Positions 7,205 through 14,569 of a DNA stretch of 14,995 nucleotides are shown here, in pieces (positions within the stretch are counted from its first letter, which is position 1; each line of letters begins with the position of its first letter). The translations under genes and the position numbers were made by a program. The notes beneath the pieces were generated by a model. It was not told where the DNA came from and made no database searches. It saw only the letters and a list, made by a program, of their open reading frames with translations. The DNA is from Rubrobacter sp. (GTDB taxonomy: Bacteria; Actinomycetota; Rubrobacteria; Rubrobacterales; Rubrobacteraceae): positions 1 through 14,995 of the forward strand of contig JADDPR010000040.1 in assembly GCA_016781775.1 (NCBI GenBank), read 5' to 3'.

Positions 7205-8155
7205 TTGGGCGCGAAGATAAAGGTGTTGTACGTCGCGGGGTCGGGGCGGAGCGGGAGCACGATACTAAGCAACATCCTGGGGCAGGCCAAGAACTTTTTC
7301 TCGGTAGGGGAATTCGTCTACGTTTGGAACCGTTTGATGAACGACGGCGCCTGTAGCTGCGGCGCCCGCTTCGTGGAGTGCGAGGTGTGGGCCCCCGTGC
7401 TGAACAGGGCCTTTGGCGGCCCGGGGGGCGTGGACGCCCGTGCGATGGCCCAGGAGGTCCAGAGAACGAGTACGCGTCCCCGCCACATCCCGCTCATGCT
7501 GACCGGTGGGGGCAGGCGGCTCCTGGGGTCGAGGTGGACGGGGGAGTATACGGACGCTCTGAGGCGCTTGTACCGGGCGATCATAGACGCCACCGGCAGC
7601 AGGGTGGTCGTGGACTCCTCGAAGCTCCCCCTCTACGGGTACGTGCTCGGGACGATCCCCGAGGTCGAGCTCTACGTCGTCCATCTCGTCCGGGACCCGC
7701 GCGCGGTGGCCTACTCGTGGCTGCGCAAGAAGCAGAGCACTCCCACGGGCAAAGGCCTCGCGTACATGCCCCAGCACCACCCCGTCGAGAGCTCGCTGGA
7801 GTGGGACCTGTGCAACGTGGCGGCGGAGGGGTTTTGGGGGGGCTCCCCGGAGCGGTACCTGATGCTCCGCTACGAGGATTTCGTCCGGGAGCCGCTTCCC
7901 GCGGTGGAGCGCATCCTGCGCCTCGTGGGGGAGGAGCCCCCCTCCCTGCCGTTTGTCTCGGAGCGCGGGGTCGAGCTGCGGGGTCCGAACCACAACGTCG
8001 GGGGGAACCCGAGCCGCTTCCGAACCGGCGTCGTGGAGCTCAGGCCGGATACGGAGTGGGCTCGACATATGAAGGACGGGGACCGCCGGCTCGTCACCGC
8101 GCTGACGCTTCCTTTTCTGGCCCGGTTCGGGTACGACGCCGGAGCGGGGAGCTAG
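7205..8155 (+). CDS. Sulfotransferase-family protein, carbohydrate O-sulfotransferase-like
   Basis: This 316-residue protein belongs to a different sulfotransferase type from the tandem pair. Its 5'-phosphosulfate loop is VAGSGRSGSTILSNIL (residues 10-25) and its 3'-phosphate motif is LVRDPRAVAYSW (about 161-172, with Arg163 and Ser171). The RDPRAVAYSW form recalls carbohydrate 6-O-sulfotransferases. Three cysteines, C50, C52 and C59, form a CxCG...C cluster that could bind metal or be redox-sensitive. No signal peptide is evident, so it is probably cytoplasmic. The only reasonable start before the P-loop is TTG 7205, with AAGGA about 11 bases upstream. Its stop overlaps the convergent minus-strand gene by four bases (CTAG). 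The substrate is unknown, but the setting implies a sugar of the polysaccharide. Confidence 0.82.
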   Translation: MGAKIKVLYVAGSGRSGSTILSNILGQAKNFFSVGEFVYVWNRLMNDGACSCGARFVECEVWAPVLNRAFGGPGGVDARAMAQEVQRTSTRPRHIPLMLTGGGRRLLGSRWTGEYTDALRRLYRAIIDATGSRVVVDSSKLPLYGYVLGTIPEVELYVVHLVRDPRAVAYSWLRKKQSTPTGKGLAYMPQHHPVESSLEWDLCNVAAEGFWGGSPERYLMLRYEDFVREPLPAVERILRLVGEEPPSLPFVSERGVELRGPNHNVGGNPSRFRTGVVELRPDTEWARHMKDGDRRLVTALTLPFLARFGYDAGAGS

Positions 8156-8937
8156 GAGCGTCCGCCGAGCCTCCTCGGTCCGTAACGATGGACCAGGTCT
8201 CCGGCGAGCAGCCCGATCGCGAAGGGGGGCTCCAGGAGGTAGCGCCTCCAGAGGCGTTGCGGCTCGGCGGTGAGGCGGGCCAGCCATTCGAAGCCGAGGC
8301 GGGCCATCCAGCGGGGTGGGGTGGGAACGGCACCGGCGGCGTAGTCCATGAAGGCGCCGAGGTTCCACACCGTGTTCGCCCCGAGACGGTCGAGGTTCTC
8401 GAGTATCCAACGTTCCTGCCGCGGCATCCCCATCCCGACCATGAGCGCGTGCGGCCGGTAGCCGTTTATCTCCCCCAAGATCCGCTCGTTCTCGGGGCTT
8501 CCCGGGGTGGCGTCGAAGTAGCCATGGTGCGTCTGTATTTGCAGGCCAGGCGCGACCTCCAGGAAGCGGGCGGCCGCCTTCTCAGGGACGCCGGGCCTCG
8601 AGCCGAGAAAGAAGACGCGCAGGCCCTCTTCGGCGCAGTTCCCTAGAACGTGTGGGAGCCAGTCCACGCTGGTCAGACGGTTCTCGCGCGTCAGCCCATA
8701 CCCGAGCAACCTTCCGGCCCACACGAGTGGCATACCGTCGACGTGTATGTAGTCGGCGCGATCGTAGAGCTTTCTGAAAACGGGGTCGTGGTGGTAGAGG
8801 TAGAGGCTGTGCAGGTTGTGGTTGGCGACCAGGTATCGCCTTCCCTCTGCCGCGGCCTCCCGGATCAGGGCGGAGAGGCCATCCTCCGTCAGGGCGTCTA
8901 CCCTGACGCCGAGGAGGTTGTAGGACGGTACGTTCAA
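8152..8937 (-). CDS. WecG/TagA/CpsF-family glycosyltransferase
   Basis: This 261-residue protein has the usual length for the family. VANHNLHSLYLY (about 37-48) is followed by ADYIHVDGMPLVW (about 61-73, with Asp67 matching the catalytic aspartate of TagA). RVFFLGSRPG, then MVGMGMPRQERWI, and finally the C-terminal AFMDYAAG...LGFEWLARL region complete the pattern. Members transfer ManNAc or ManNAcA to a lipid-linked GlcNAc during teichoic-acid, enterobacterial common antigen or capsule synthesis. The C-terminal box that usually reads RAPxW is TPPRW here. TTG 8937 overlaps the upstream glycosyltransferase stop as TTGA and has GGAGGGA just upstream on the minus strand. The frame continues far upstream but only as a shadow of that gene. 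Confidence 0.88.
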   Translation of the reverse strand: MNVPSYNLLGVRVDALTEDGLSALIREAAAEGRRYLVANHNLHSLYLYHHDPVFRKLYDRADYIHVDGMPLVWAGRLLGYGLTRENRLTSVDWLPHVLGNCAEEGLRVFFLGSRPGVPEKAAARFLEVAPGLQIQTHHGYFDATPGSPENERILGEINGYRPHALMVGMGMPRQERWILENLDRLGANTVWNLGAFMDYAAGAVPTPPRWMARLGFEWLARLTAEPQRLWRRYLLEPPFAIGLLAGDLVHRYGPRRLGGRS

Positions 8938-10139
8938 GGGTCCCTCCGCCGCAGGATCTCCTCGACCTTCGGGATGGTCTCGCGCAGCCGGGCCTCCCAG
9001 CTGTGGCGGCGTAGCACCTCCTCCCTCGCCCGCCGGCCGGCCTCGGGGAACGCCTCCCTTGAGGAGTACGCCTCGCGGAGGGCCCGTTGCAGGTCTTCCG
9101 TGTCCCCGGGCTCGAAGAGGAAGCCCGCGTCTGTGTCCCGAACCAGGGTTCGAGCGTCGTCGTAGGCGGTTGCGACTATGGGCTTGCCCATGGAGAGGTA
9201 CTCGTAGAGCTTGAGGGGGGAGTGGTACATCGCCCCGATCTTCATCCCCTGCTGGCCCGAGAACCCGGCATCGAACCCCGCGATGTAGCCCGGCACCTCG
9301 TCGAGCGGCGCCCGGCCCACGAAGCGCACCGCCTCCCCGAGAATCCCGAGCTCCCGCGCGAGCCTCTCCCATCCCTCCCGCGCGGGCCCGTCTCCGACGA
9401 CGGCGACATGCACCGGCAGGCCCTCCGCCCGGAGCGCGGCGACGGCGTGGAGCAGCCGGTCCAGGCCCTGCCAGGCGAGCAGGCTGCCTACGAACCCGAC
9501 CGTGAAGCCCTCGAAAAGACGGCGCGGCTCGTGCAGGGTCGGGTCGAAGAAGGCCGCGTCGACCCCGTTGGGGACGACCAGGATCTTATCCTCGCGGACG
9601 CCGGTCTTCCGGACGACGAGCTCCTTAAGCGGCTGGCTCACGCAGACCAGGACGTCGCACCGGCCGTAGGCGAAGACTTCGAGCCTGCGAGCCACGCCCG
9701 TGAGGACGAGGCTGTTGCGCTCCGTTTTGGCCTCGTCGGAGTAGAGGCCGCTGGTTTCGAGGATCCAGGGTATGCCACTCCGCCCGAAGACCCAGCCCAA
9801 AGATTGCAGCACGGCGTACCGCTCGTAGACCCAGTCGACCTTGCCCGAGAGCTCCCGCCGGGCGCGGAACGCGTTGAGTCCCCCCAGGGACAGCCGGGCG
9901 AGGTCGGCGGCGAGGGTGCGCACACGGCTCCCCGAGAGGGCCTTCTCGCTCCCTCCGCCGGCCACGCCTTTAGGCATCCGGTCGCCGACGATGAAGCGGT
10001 TCACGCTCCAGCCCAAAGACTCGAAGGCACGGATCACGCCGAGCACGTGCGCGCGGGGGCCGCCGGCCTCGGCGTCCGGACGCGTCGAGACCCGGGGCGC
10101 GGCCGAGAGGTACCCGAGTCTTTTCTTTGCGGCGTCCAA
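8934..10139 (-). CDS. GT4-family glycosyltransferase, minus-strand block
   Basis: This 401-residue protein has the GT4 pattern. The N-terminal domain carries GYLSAAPRVSTRPDAEAGGP with a glycine-rich donor loop and DWVYERYA. CVSQPLKELVV and VVPNGVDAAFFDP precede the donor domain, which opens with FVGSLLAWQGLDRLL. SPLKLYEYLSMGKPIV (about 307-322, Glu313) is the nucleotide-sugar site. It should add one sugar of the repeat unit in the cytoplasm. The frame is open to 10307, but a strong promoter at 10149-10177 points to TTG 10139, which begins right at the conserved N-terminus. The message would then be almost leaderless. It is coupled to the WecG/TagA gene downstream by a TTGA overlap (8934-8937). 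Donor and acceptor are unknown. Confidence 0.85.
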   Translation of the reverse strand: MDAAKKRLGYLSAAPRVSTRPDAEAGGPRAHVLGVIRAFESLGWSVNRFIVGDRMPKGVAGGGSEKALSGSRVRTLAADLARLSLGGLNAFRARRELSGKVDWVYERYAVLQSLGWVFGRSGIPWILETSGLYSDEAKTERNSLVLTGVARRLEVFAYGRCDVLVCVSQPLKELVVRKTGVREDKILVVPNGVDAAFFDPTLHEPRRLFEGFTVGFVGSLLAWQGLDRLLHAVAALRAEGLPVHVAVVGDGPAREGWERLARELGILGEAVRFVGRAPLDEVPGYIAGFDAGFSGQQGMKIGAMYHSPLKLYEYLSMGKPIVATAYDDARTLVRDTDAGFLFEPGDTEDLQRALREAYSSREAFPEAGRRAREEVLRRHSWEARLRETIPKVEEILRRRDP

Positions 10140-10148
10140 ACCGCCCCA

Positions 10149-10177
10149 TTTATAGTTGTAAGGGGGAGGCTTATCAA
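10149..10177 (-). promoter_or_regulatory. Sigma70-type promoter for the minus-strand glycosyltransferase pair
   Basis: On the minus strand, TTGATA (10172-10177) is followed by a 17-base spacer and TATAAA (10149-10154), each five of six to consensus. Transcription should begin near 10140-10142, one to three bases from TTG 10139. It faces away from the plus-strand promoter at 10202-10230. Confidence 0.7.
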
Positions 10178-10201
10178 GCGGCCCAATGGTTGCGTCCCGG
10201 A

Positions 10202-10230
10202 TGGACAGGGTGCGATGCCTCTGATACATT
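10202..10230 (+). promoter_or_regulatory. Sigma70-type promoter for the fourth sulfotransferase
   Basis: TGGACA (10202-10207), a 17-base spacer and TACATT (10225-10230) form a promoter; a TG one base before the -10 makes it extended (TGATACATT). The expected start near 10237 gives a leader of about 32 bases that carries GGAGGA for GTG 10269. Confidence 0.65.
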
Positions 10231-10254
10231 ACCCGTCGCTTTCCAACCAGACTC

Positions 10255-10260
10255 GGAGGA
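10255..10260 (+). promoter_or_regulatory. Shine-Dalgarno GGAGGA deciding the start at GTG 10269
   Basis: GGAGGA ends eight bases before GTG 10269. The in-frame ATG at 10215 lies within the promoter and upstream of the predicted transcription start, so GTG 10269 is preferred. Confidence 0.75.
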
Positions 10261-10268
10261 CTAGACGC

Positions 10269-11141
10269 GTGAAACAGGCCCCCAAAGAGGTCGCAAGAAA
10301 AGCACACAAGGGCTTGGACCTCTCAAAAGATTATCTGCGGTCTTTGTACAAGACGTACAAGGACGGGGGACCGTTCGGAAACGTGGAGACGTACTGCATG
10401 TTCGTGGGCTACCCGAAGAGCGGCCACAGCCTGATCGGTGCCCTCCTCGACGCTCACCCCGAAGCGATCATCGCCCACGAGCTGGACGCGCTCAGTTACC
10501 TGCGGACCGGACTCGGCAAGAAGCAGCTCTTCTACCTCTTGCTCGAGAACTCCCGGGAACACGCCAGGGCGGGTCGCGGGTGGAGCGGGTACTCGTACGA
10601 GGTCCCCAACCAGTGGCAGGGAAGGTTCGAGAATCTGCGGGTGATCGGGGACAAAAAGGCGGGTATTTCCTCCTACAGGTTGGCCTCGAAGCCCGCGCTC
10701 CTCGACCGGCTCCGGGAGACCGTCGGCGTCCCCGTAAAACTGGTACACGTCATAAGGAACCCCTACGACAACATCAGCACCATGCTCAGGGACGGCGTGG
10801 ACAATCGAAACATGCAGGGCCGCCAGGGCCTGAGAAACTGCATCGAGGGCTACTTCTCCAAGTGCGTGGCCGTGAGGGACCTGAAAGACCGGACGGGCGC
10901 CGACGTGTTCGACGTGCGCCACGAGTCATTCGTCGAGGACCCCGTGCGCCACCTGGGAGACCTCTGCGGCTTTCTGGGCCTGAAGGGCTTGGACGACTAC
11001 CTCAACGACTGCGCGAGCATAATCTTCGAGTCCCCGAACAAGAGCCGCCACAAGGTCGAGTGGGACCCGGAGTCCATAGAGATCGTAAAGAGCAGGATGG
11101 GGGAGTTCGACTTCCTGCGGGGCTACTCTTACGAGGATTAG
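10269..11141 (+). CDS. Sulfotransferase-family protein, divergent type
   Basis: This 290-residue protein carries a 5'-phosphosulfate loop GYPKSGHSLIGALLDAHPE (47-65, with Lys50) and a 3'-phosphate motif VIRNPYDNISTM (about 161-172, with Arg163 and Ser170). HELDAL and FVEDP also fit sulfotransferase domains. It is not closely similar to the other three in the window. No signal peptide is visible; the first 30 residues are basic and helical and may associate with the membrane. It should use PAPS to sulfate a sugar of the locus product, though sulfation of a protein or small molecule cannot be excluded. It has its own promoter and strong Shine-Dalgarno, is divergent from the glycosyltransferase pair, and is followed by hairpins. 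It is thus probably a separately controlled unit. Confidence 0.8.
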   Translation: MKQAPKEVARKAHKGLDLSKDYLRSLYKTYKDGGPFGNVETYCMFVGYPKSGHSLIGALLDAHPEAIIAHELDALSYLRTGLGKKQLFYLLLENSREHARAGRGWSGYSYEVPNQWQGRFENLRVIGDKKAGISSYRLASKPALLDRLRETVGVPVKLVHVIRNPYDNISTMLRDGVDNRNMQGRQGLRNCIEGYFSKCVAVRDLKDRTGADVFDVRHESFVEDPVRHLGDLCGFLGLKGLDDYLNDCASIIFESPNKSRHKVEWDPESIEIVKSRMGEFDFLRGYSYED

Positions 11142-11148
11142 AGCCTGG

Positions 11149-11197
11149 GCGGGGCGTGTGCGCCCCGCGTTCGCGCGGTGCAGTATGCGCGCTTTTT
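11149..11197 (+). terminator. Hairpin pair after the fourth sulfotransferase, probable terminator
   Basis: A perfect 8-bp stem (11149-11156 with 11161-11168, loop TGTG) begins eight bases after the stop. A second, weaker 5-bp stem (11173-11177 with 11188-11192) is followed directly by TTTTT (11193-11197). The first has no T tract. Together they could terminate, or only partly attenuate, transcription into the flippase gene. A competing fold pairs 11187-11191 with 11198-11202. Confidence 0.45.
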
Positions 11198-11226
11198 CGC
11201 GCCCTTTCCTACCGAAGGAAGGTTAG

Positions 11227-12795
11227 TTGGAGGAAGCTTCCAAAGTCGTGAACGAGGGCGGCCCGAAGGGGGGCGGCGACCATGACCGCCGGGTAGGCCA
11301 GATCGCCCGGGGGGTGGGGGTCGGGTCCTTCGGCCAGGGGATGGGTCGCGTCCTGGGCTTCGCGATCCAGCTCGTCCTCGCCCGTATGCTCGGCCCCAGC
11401 CTCTTCGGGGCCTACGTCCTCGGGACCATCGTCGTGAACCTTGCCAACGTCCTCTCTCAGCTCGGGATGGACAACGGCGTCGTGCGCTGGGTCGCTCACC
11501 ATCGGGCGTCGGGCGACGACGCGCGGGTCAAGGGCACCATAGTCCAGGCGCTCCTCCTGACCTTCGTCTTAAGCGTGCTCCTGGCGGCGGCGATGTTCTT
11601 CTCGGCAGAGTTCCTCGCGGTGCGCGTCTTCGACAAGCCGTTTATGGAGACGATGCTCAAGGCCTTCTCGTTCGCCGTGCCTTTCTTCACGGTGATGAGC
11701 ATGTCTCTGTGGGCCACCCAGGGCTTCAAGGTAGTCAAGCACTCCGTTTACGTGCAGCAGGTCGTCCAGCCGCTGGTGAACCTGGGCCTCGTAGCCGTCT
11801 TCTACCTGCTGGGGGCCCCGGTTCTCGGGGCGGTGGGCGCCTACGTGGCCTCGATGGTCGTGGGGTCCGTGCTGGGGCTGCGGTACCTCCGGAGGGTGTT
11901 CCCAAAGATAACCGACCGGCGGCTCCAGAGCGTGTTCGAGACCCGGGACCTCTTCCGCGTCTCGGGTCCCATGACGGTGGCTACCTTTATGAGACAACTG
12001 AACACCTGGACCTCCACGCTCGTCGTCGGGGCCTTCCTGACCACGAGCGCCGTCGGTATCTACAACTCCGCCGCCCGCACGGCGATCCTGGCGAGCGTCG
12101 TCGTCATCGCCTTCAACGGCATCTTCTCCCCGATCATCGCCGACCTTTACCGGCGCGGCCTCATGGAGGACCTCGACAGGACGTACAAGGAGGTCTCCCG
12201 CTGGATGTTCACGGCCAACCTGGTCTTCTTCCTCGCCACCATCGTTCTAGCGAAGGACGTGATGAGCGTCTTCGGGCCCAGGTTCGTCGAGGGCTGGCCT
12301 GTCCTGGTCATCGTCGCCGGGGCCCAGTTGTTCAGCGCCTCCGTTGGCTCCACGGGGCGGGTCCTGGCTATGACCGACCGGCAGCGGACCGTCATGTACG
12401 CCACCGTAGGCACGGTCGTGCTCAACGCCGCGCTCAACTTTGTGTTGGTTCCCGTGTACGGGATCGTCGGCTCGGCGGTGGCGACGGCCCTCGCCATGAT
12501 GGCCGTCAACGCCGCGACTTTGGCGGCCGTCAGGCGCTCGCTCGGGCTCTGGCCCTACACCTCCCACTACCTCAAGCCCGTCTTGGCCGGGGTCGTGGCC
12601 GTGCTGGCGGCGTACCTTTTCCGCCTGGTCTTCCCGCTCCCGGTGGGGATAGTCGCGGTCTTCGTGGTTGGAGGGGTGTACGCGACGGTCTTCCTGGTGG
12701 GGCTCCTGGCGCTCGGGCTGAACCCGAGCGATCGGCAGTTTTTGGGGGCCATCTGGAACGCCGCGCGCCACAAGGTCAAGAAGAGCAGTGTCTAG
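11227..12795 (+). CDS. Wzx-like polysaccharide flippase (MOP superfamily)
   Basis: This 522-residue membrane protein has about 12-14 hydrophobic segments. Family features include an N-terminal VGVGSFGQGMGRVLGFAIQLVLARMLGP-type region (about 33-60), and VSGPMTVATFMRQLNTWTSTLVVGAFL with SAVGIYNSAARTAIL in the middle. A second half carries ATVGTVVLNAALNFVLVPVYGIVGSAVATALA. Such proteins flip undecaprenyl-diphosphate-linked repeat units across the membrane for Wzy polymerisation. The first 30 residues are hydrophilic. TTG 11227 has AAGGAAGG (11215-11222) four bases upstream, a strong ribosome site. Hairpins separate it from the sulfotransferase upstream, so it may have its own unseen promoter or depend on read-through. 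Family call is confident; the cargo is inferred from context. Confidence 0.88.
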   Translation: MEEASKVVNEGGPKGGGDHDRRVGQIARGVGVGSFGQGMGRVLGFAIQLVLARMLGPSLFGAYVLGTIVVNLANVLSQLGMDNGVVRWVAHHRASGDDARVKGTIVQALLLTFVLSVLLAAAMFFSAEFLAVRVFDKPFMETMLKAFSFAVPFFTVMSMSLWATQGFKVVKHSVYVQQVVQPLVNLGLVAVFYLLGAPVLGAVGAYVASMVVGSVLGLRYLRRVFPKITDRRLQSVFETRDLFRVSGPMTVATFMRQLNTWTSTLVVGAFLTTSAVGIYNSAARTAILASVVVIAFNGIFSPIIADLYRRGLMEDLDRTYKEVSRWMFTANLVFFLATIVLAKDVMSVFGPRFVEGWPVLVIVAGAQLFSASVGSTGRVLAMTDRQRTVMYATVGTVVLNAALNFVLVPVYGIVGSAVATALAMMAVNAATLAAVRRSLGLWPYTSHYLKPVLAGVVAVLAAYLFRLVFPLPVGIVAVFVVGGVYATVFLVGLLALGLNPSDRQFLGAIWNAARHKVKKSSV

Positions 12796-12886
12796 GCGGT
12801 TCGGACACACCGCTTCTACCCGGCTTCCCGCCCCGTCCCGCGGCCGCGCGTTTCTCGGGATGTTGTTGCCCGCGCGCGGGCTCCGC

Positions 12887-12893
12887 GGAGGGA
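12887..12893 (+). promoter_or_regulatory. Shine-Dalgarno GGAGGGA selecting ATG 12896
   Basis: GGAGGGA lies just before ATG 12896. The longer frame from GTG 12788 lacks a comparable site. Starting at 12896 also gives an N-terminus of the same length and type as the downstream paralogue. Confidence 0.6.
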
Positions 12894-12895
12894 GA

Positions 12896-14569
12896 ATGGG
12901 GGGCTTGGCGGGACGCTACAGCTCCGCGCGGAAGCTCCCCGGGGTAGCCGCGCTTGTTCTGGTCTTTGCCCTCGCTGCGATCGTCTACTCCCAGTACGGC
13001 CTCGATTATGGGCTATCTAGGGACAACGCGGTTACCCTCTATAGCGGCCAGAGGATGGCCGAGGGCGTCCCCCCCTACGTCAGCATCTTCGACAACAGGG
13101 GGCCGCTGGCCCCGATGCTCGCGGGGTTGGGGGTTACGCTCGCCAACTACTTGAACACGGAAGACATCTACACCGTGCGGGTGGTCTTCTTCCTCCTGGG
13201 TTGTTCTACGGTGGTCTCGGTCTATCTGCTCGGGAGCAATCTACTCCAATCCCGGAGGGTCGGGGCTTTCGCGGCCTTTACCTTCCTGGGTTTCCAGAGC
13301 TTCGCCCAATACGCCGCTTCGGGGCCCGAGCCGAAGGTGCCGATGGTCCTGTTCCAGGTCCTGAGCCTCCTGTTGACGAGCCGAAAAAGGTGGTTCTGGG
13401 CCGGGGTGTGCGGCTCGCTCTCGTTCCTCGTCTGGCAACCCATGGCTATCTTCCCGCTCGTGACCCTCTTTCTCGCTGCCGTGCAACCCGCCGGGTCGAA
13501 GCTCTCCGCCGTCTTTCGTACGGTAGCCGGAGCCGGGTTGCCGACCCTGGCGATCGGAGCATATTTCTACGCCCGGGGAGCTCTTTACGAGTTAATCAGC
13601 GGGGGCATACTGTTTCACGTCCGGTACCTGGACCCCGCGAATCAGGAACAATCCTCCTTCGTCTCCCACCTTACGCGGCCCGCGAGGGAGATCTTGGAGG
13701 GCTACCCCACGATGCTCACGCCCATCGTCGTGGGTCTCGCCATGGTGGTGTGCTTCTACTTCTTGAGGAGATCCGTCCAAGGCTCATTTAGAGGGGTTGT
13801 CGCTAGGGACGCCTTCGCCCCAATCCTTCTGTCCTTCCCGTTCCCCGTCGTGTGGTCCTTGCTCGATTTCCAGGGTTACGATGACTTCTACGTGTTCCTT
13901 CCGTACGTGGCCGTCGGGTTTGCCGTGTTCTTGGATCTCGCCGTCGCTCGCGTCGAAGACGCGTACGGTACGGCCCTCCGCGGAAGGGGCGGACAGGTTC
14001 TCGTCGCCGGATTGTGCCTGGCTCTCGTGGCAGCAGCCGGCATCGGCTCGGCGGCCGAGATCGATACTCCACAGCAACCGGCTGTGCAAGAATCGAATGG
14101 TCTCCTCATCCAGAAGCGGACCGCCCTGAAAATACGGGAGAGGTTCGGGGAGGACGCCAAGCTGGTCTCCATAGGTTCGCCGCAGCTCCTGGCGCTCCTC
14201 CACAGAACGAACCCCAACCCGTACGCCTTCATCATCAGGGGCATAGACCGCCAGATTGACTCCCAGACGAGGGGGGGATTCGAGGGTTGGCTCGAGGAGT
14301 TGCAGGAGTACGACCCGGACGTGATCGCTTTCGGCAAGACAAAGGGCGTACACAAGCAAGAGCTCGTGAGTTGGTTAAACGCTCGTTACCGGAGAGTAAA
14401 GGTAGGACCTTGGGATCTGTACGTGAAACCTCGTCTCCTCCCCGAGCGGTCGTCGATCCTCTCGGAGGAGAACGGGCACGCGGGTGTCTCCGGGTCGAGG
14501 CCGACGATCGGTAAGGTCGCTGCTGGCACGCCACTCGAGCACGCCGAAGCAGGTGAGAATGACGCGTAA
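12896..14569 (+). CDS. GT-C type membrane glycosyltransferase (GT39/PMT_2-like), copy 1
   Basis: This 557-residue protein opens with a short basic N-terminus and TM1 (about 21-36, VAALVLVFALAAIVYS). An extracytoplasmic loop follows with LSRDNAVTLYSGQRMAEGVPPYVSIFDNRGPLAP (Asp43 is the likely catalytic loop aspartate), then about eight to ten further membrane segments. The C-terminal soluble domain, about 150 residues, contains EYDPDVIAFGK and GPWDLYVKP. This is the layout of GT-C enzymes that use polyprenyl-phosphate sugars outside the membrane. It could decorate the polymer or add a branch sugar. The start at ATG 12896 leaves a 100-base spacer (12796-12895) after the flippase; GTG 12788 would overlap the flippase instead. 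It overlaps the next paralogue by 11 bases. Sugar specificity is unknown. Confidence 0.75.
   Translation: MGGLAGRYSSARKLPGVAALVLVFALAAIVYSQYGLDYGLSRDNAVTLYSGQRMAEGVPPYVSIFDNRGPLAPMLAGLGVTLANYLNTEDIYTVRVVFFLLGCSTVVSVYLLGSNLLQSRRVGAFAAFTFLGFQSFAQYAASGPEPKVPMVLFQVLSLLLTSRKRWFWAGVCGSLSFLVWQPMAIFPLVTLFLAAVQPAGSKLSAVFRTVAGAGLPTLAIGAYFYARGALYELISGGILFHVRYLDPANQEQSSFVSHLTRPAREILEGYPTMLTPIVVGLAMVVCFYFLRRSVQGSFRGVVARDAFAPILLSFPFPVVWSLLDFQGYDDFYVFLPYVAVGFAVFLDLAVARVEDAYGTALRGRGGQVLVAGLCLALVAAAGIGSAAEIDTPQQPAVQESNGLLIQKRTALKIRERFGEDAKLVSIGSPQLLALLHRTNPNPYAFIIRGIDRQIDSQTRGGFEGWLEELQEYDPDVIAFGKTKGVHKQELVSWLNARYRRVKVGPWDLYVKPRLLPERSSILSEENGHAGVSGSRPTIGKVAAGTPLEHAEAGENDA
13299..13341 (+). repeat. DNA-identical segment shared by the two GT-C genes (copy 1)
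   Basis: These 43 bases are identical to 14953-14995, the last bases of the window, so the match may extend further. They encode the FAQYAASGPEPKV stretch. Shorter exact runs of about 20-26 bases are scattered upstream in both genes. Confidence 0.85.

Noticed and set aside
7265..8410. Long minus-strand open frame of 381 codons
   Set aside because: It is antisense to the third sulfotransferase. The composition, rich in R, P, G and H, is typical of GC-rich shadow frames.
9087..10268. Long plus-strand open frame leading into the fourth sulfotransferase
   Set aside because: It is antisense to the minus-strand glycosyltransferase and has no domain. The promoter and Shine-Dalgarno place the start at 10269.
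10140..10307. N-terminal extension of the minus-strand glycosyltransferase
   Set aside because: The promoter at 10149-10177 lies within it, and the extra residues do not resemble the family.
12868..12881. 14-base GC palindrome GCCCGCGCGCGGGC in the gap before the first GT-C gene
   Set aside because: No T tract follows, it has no spacer loop and such runs are common in DNA of this composition, so I do not call it a terminator or operator.
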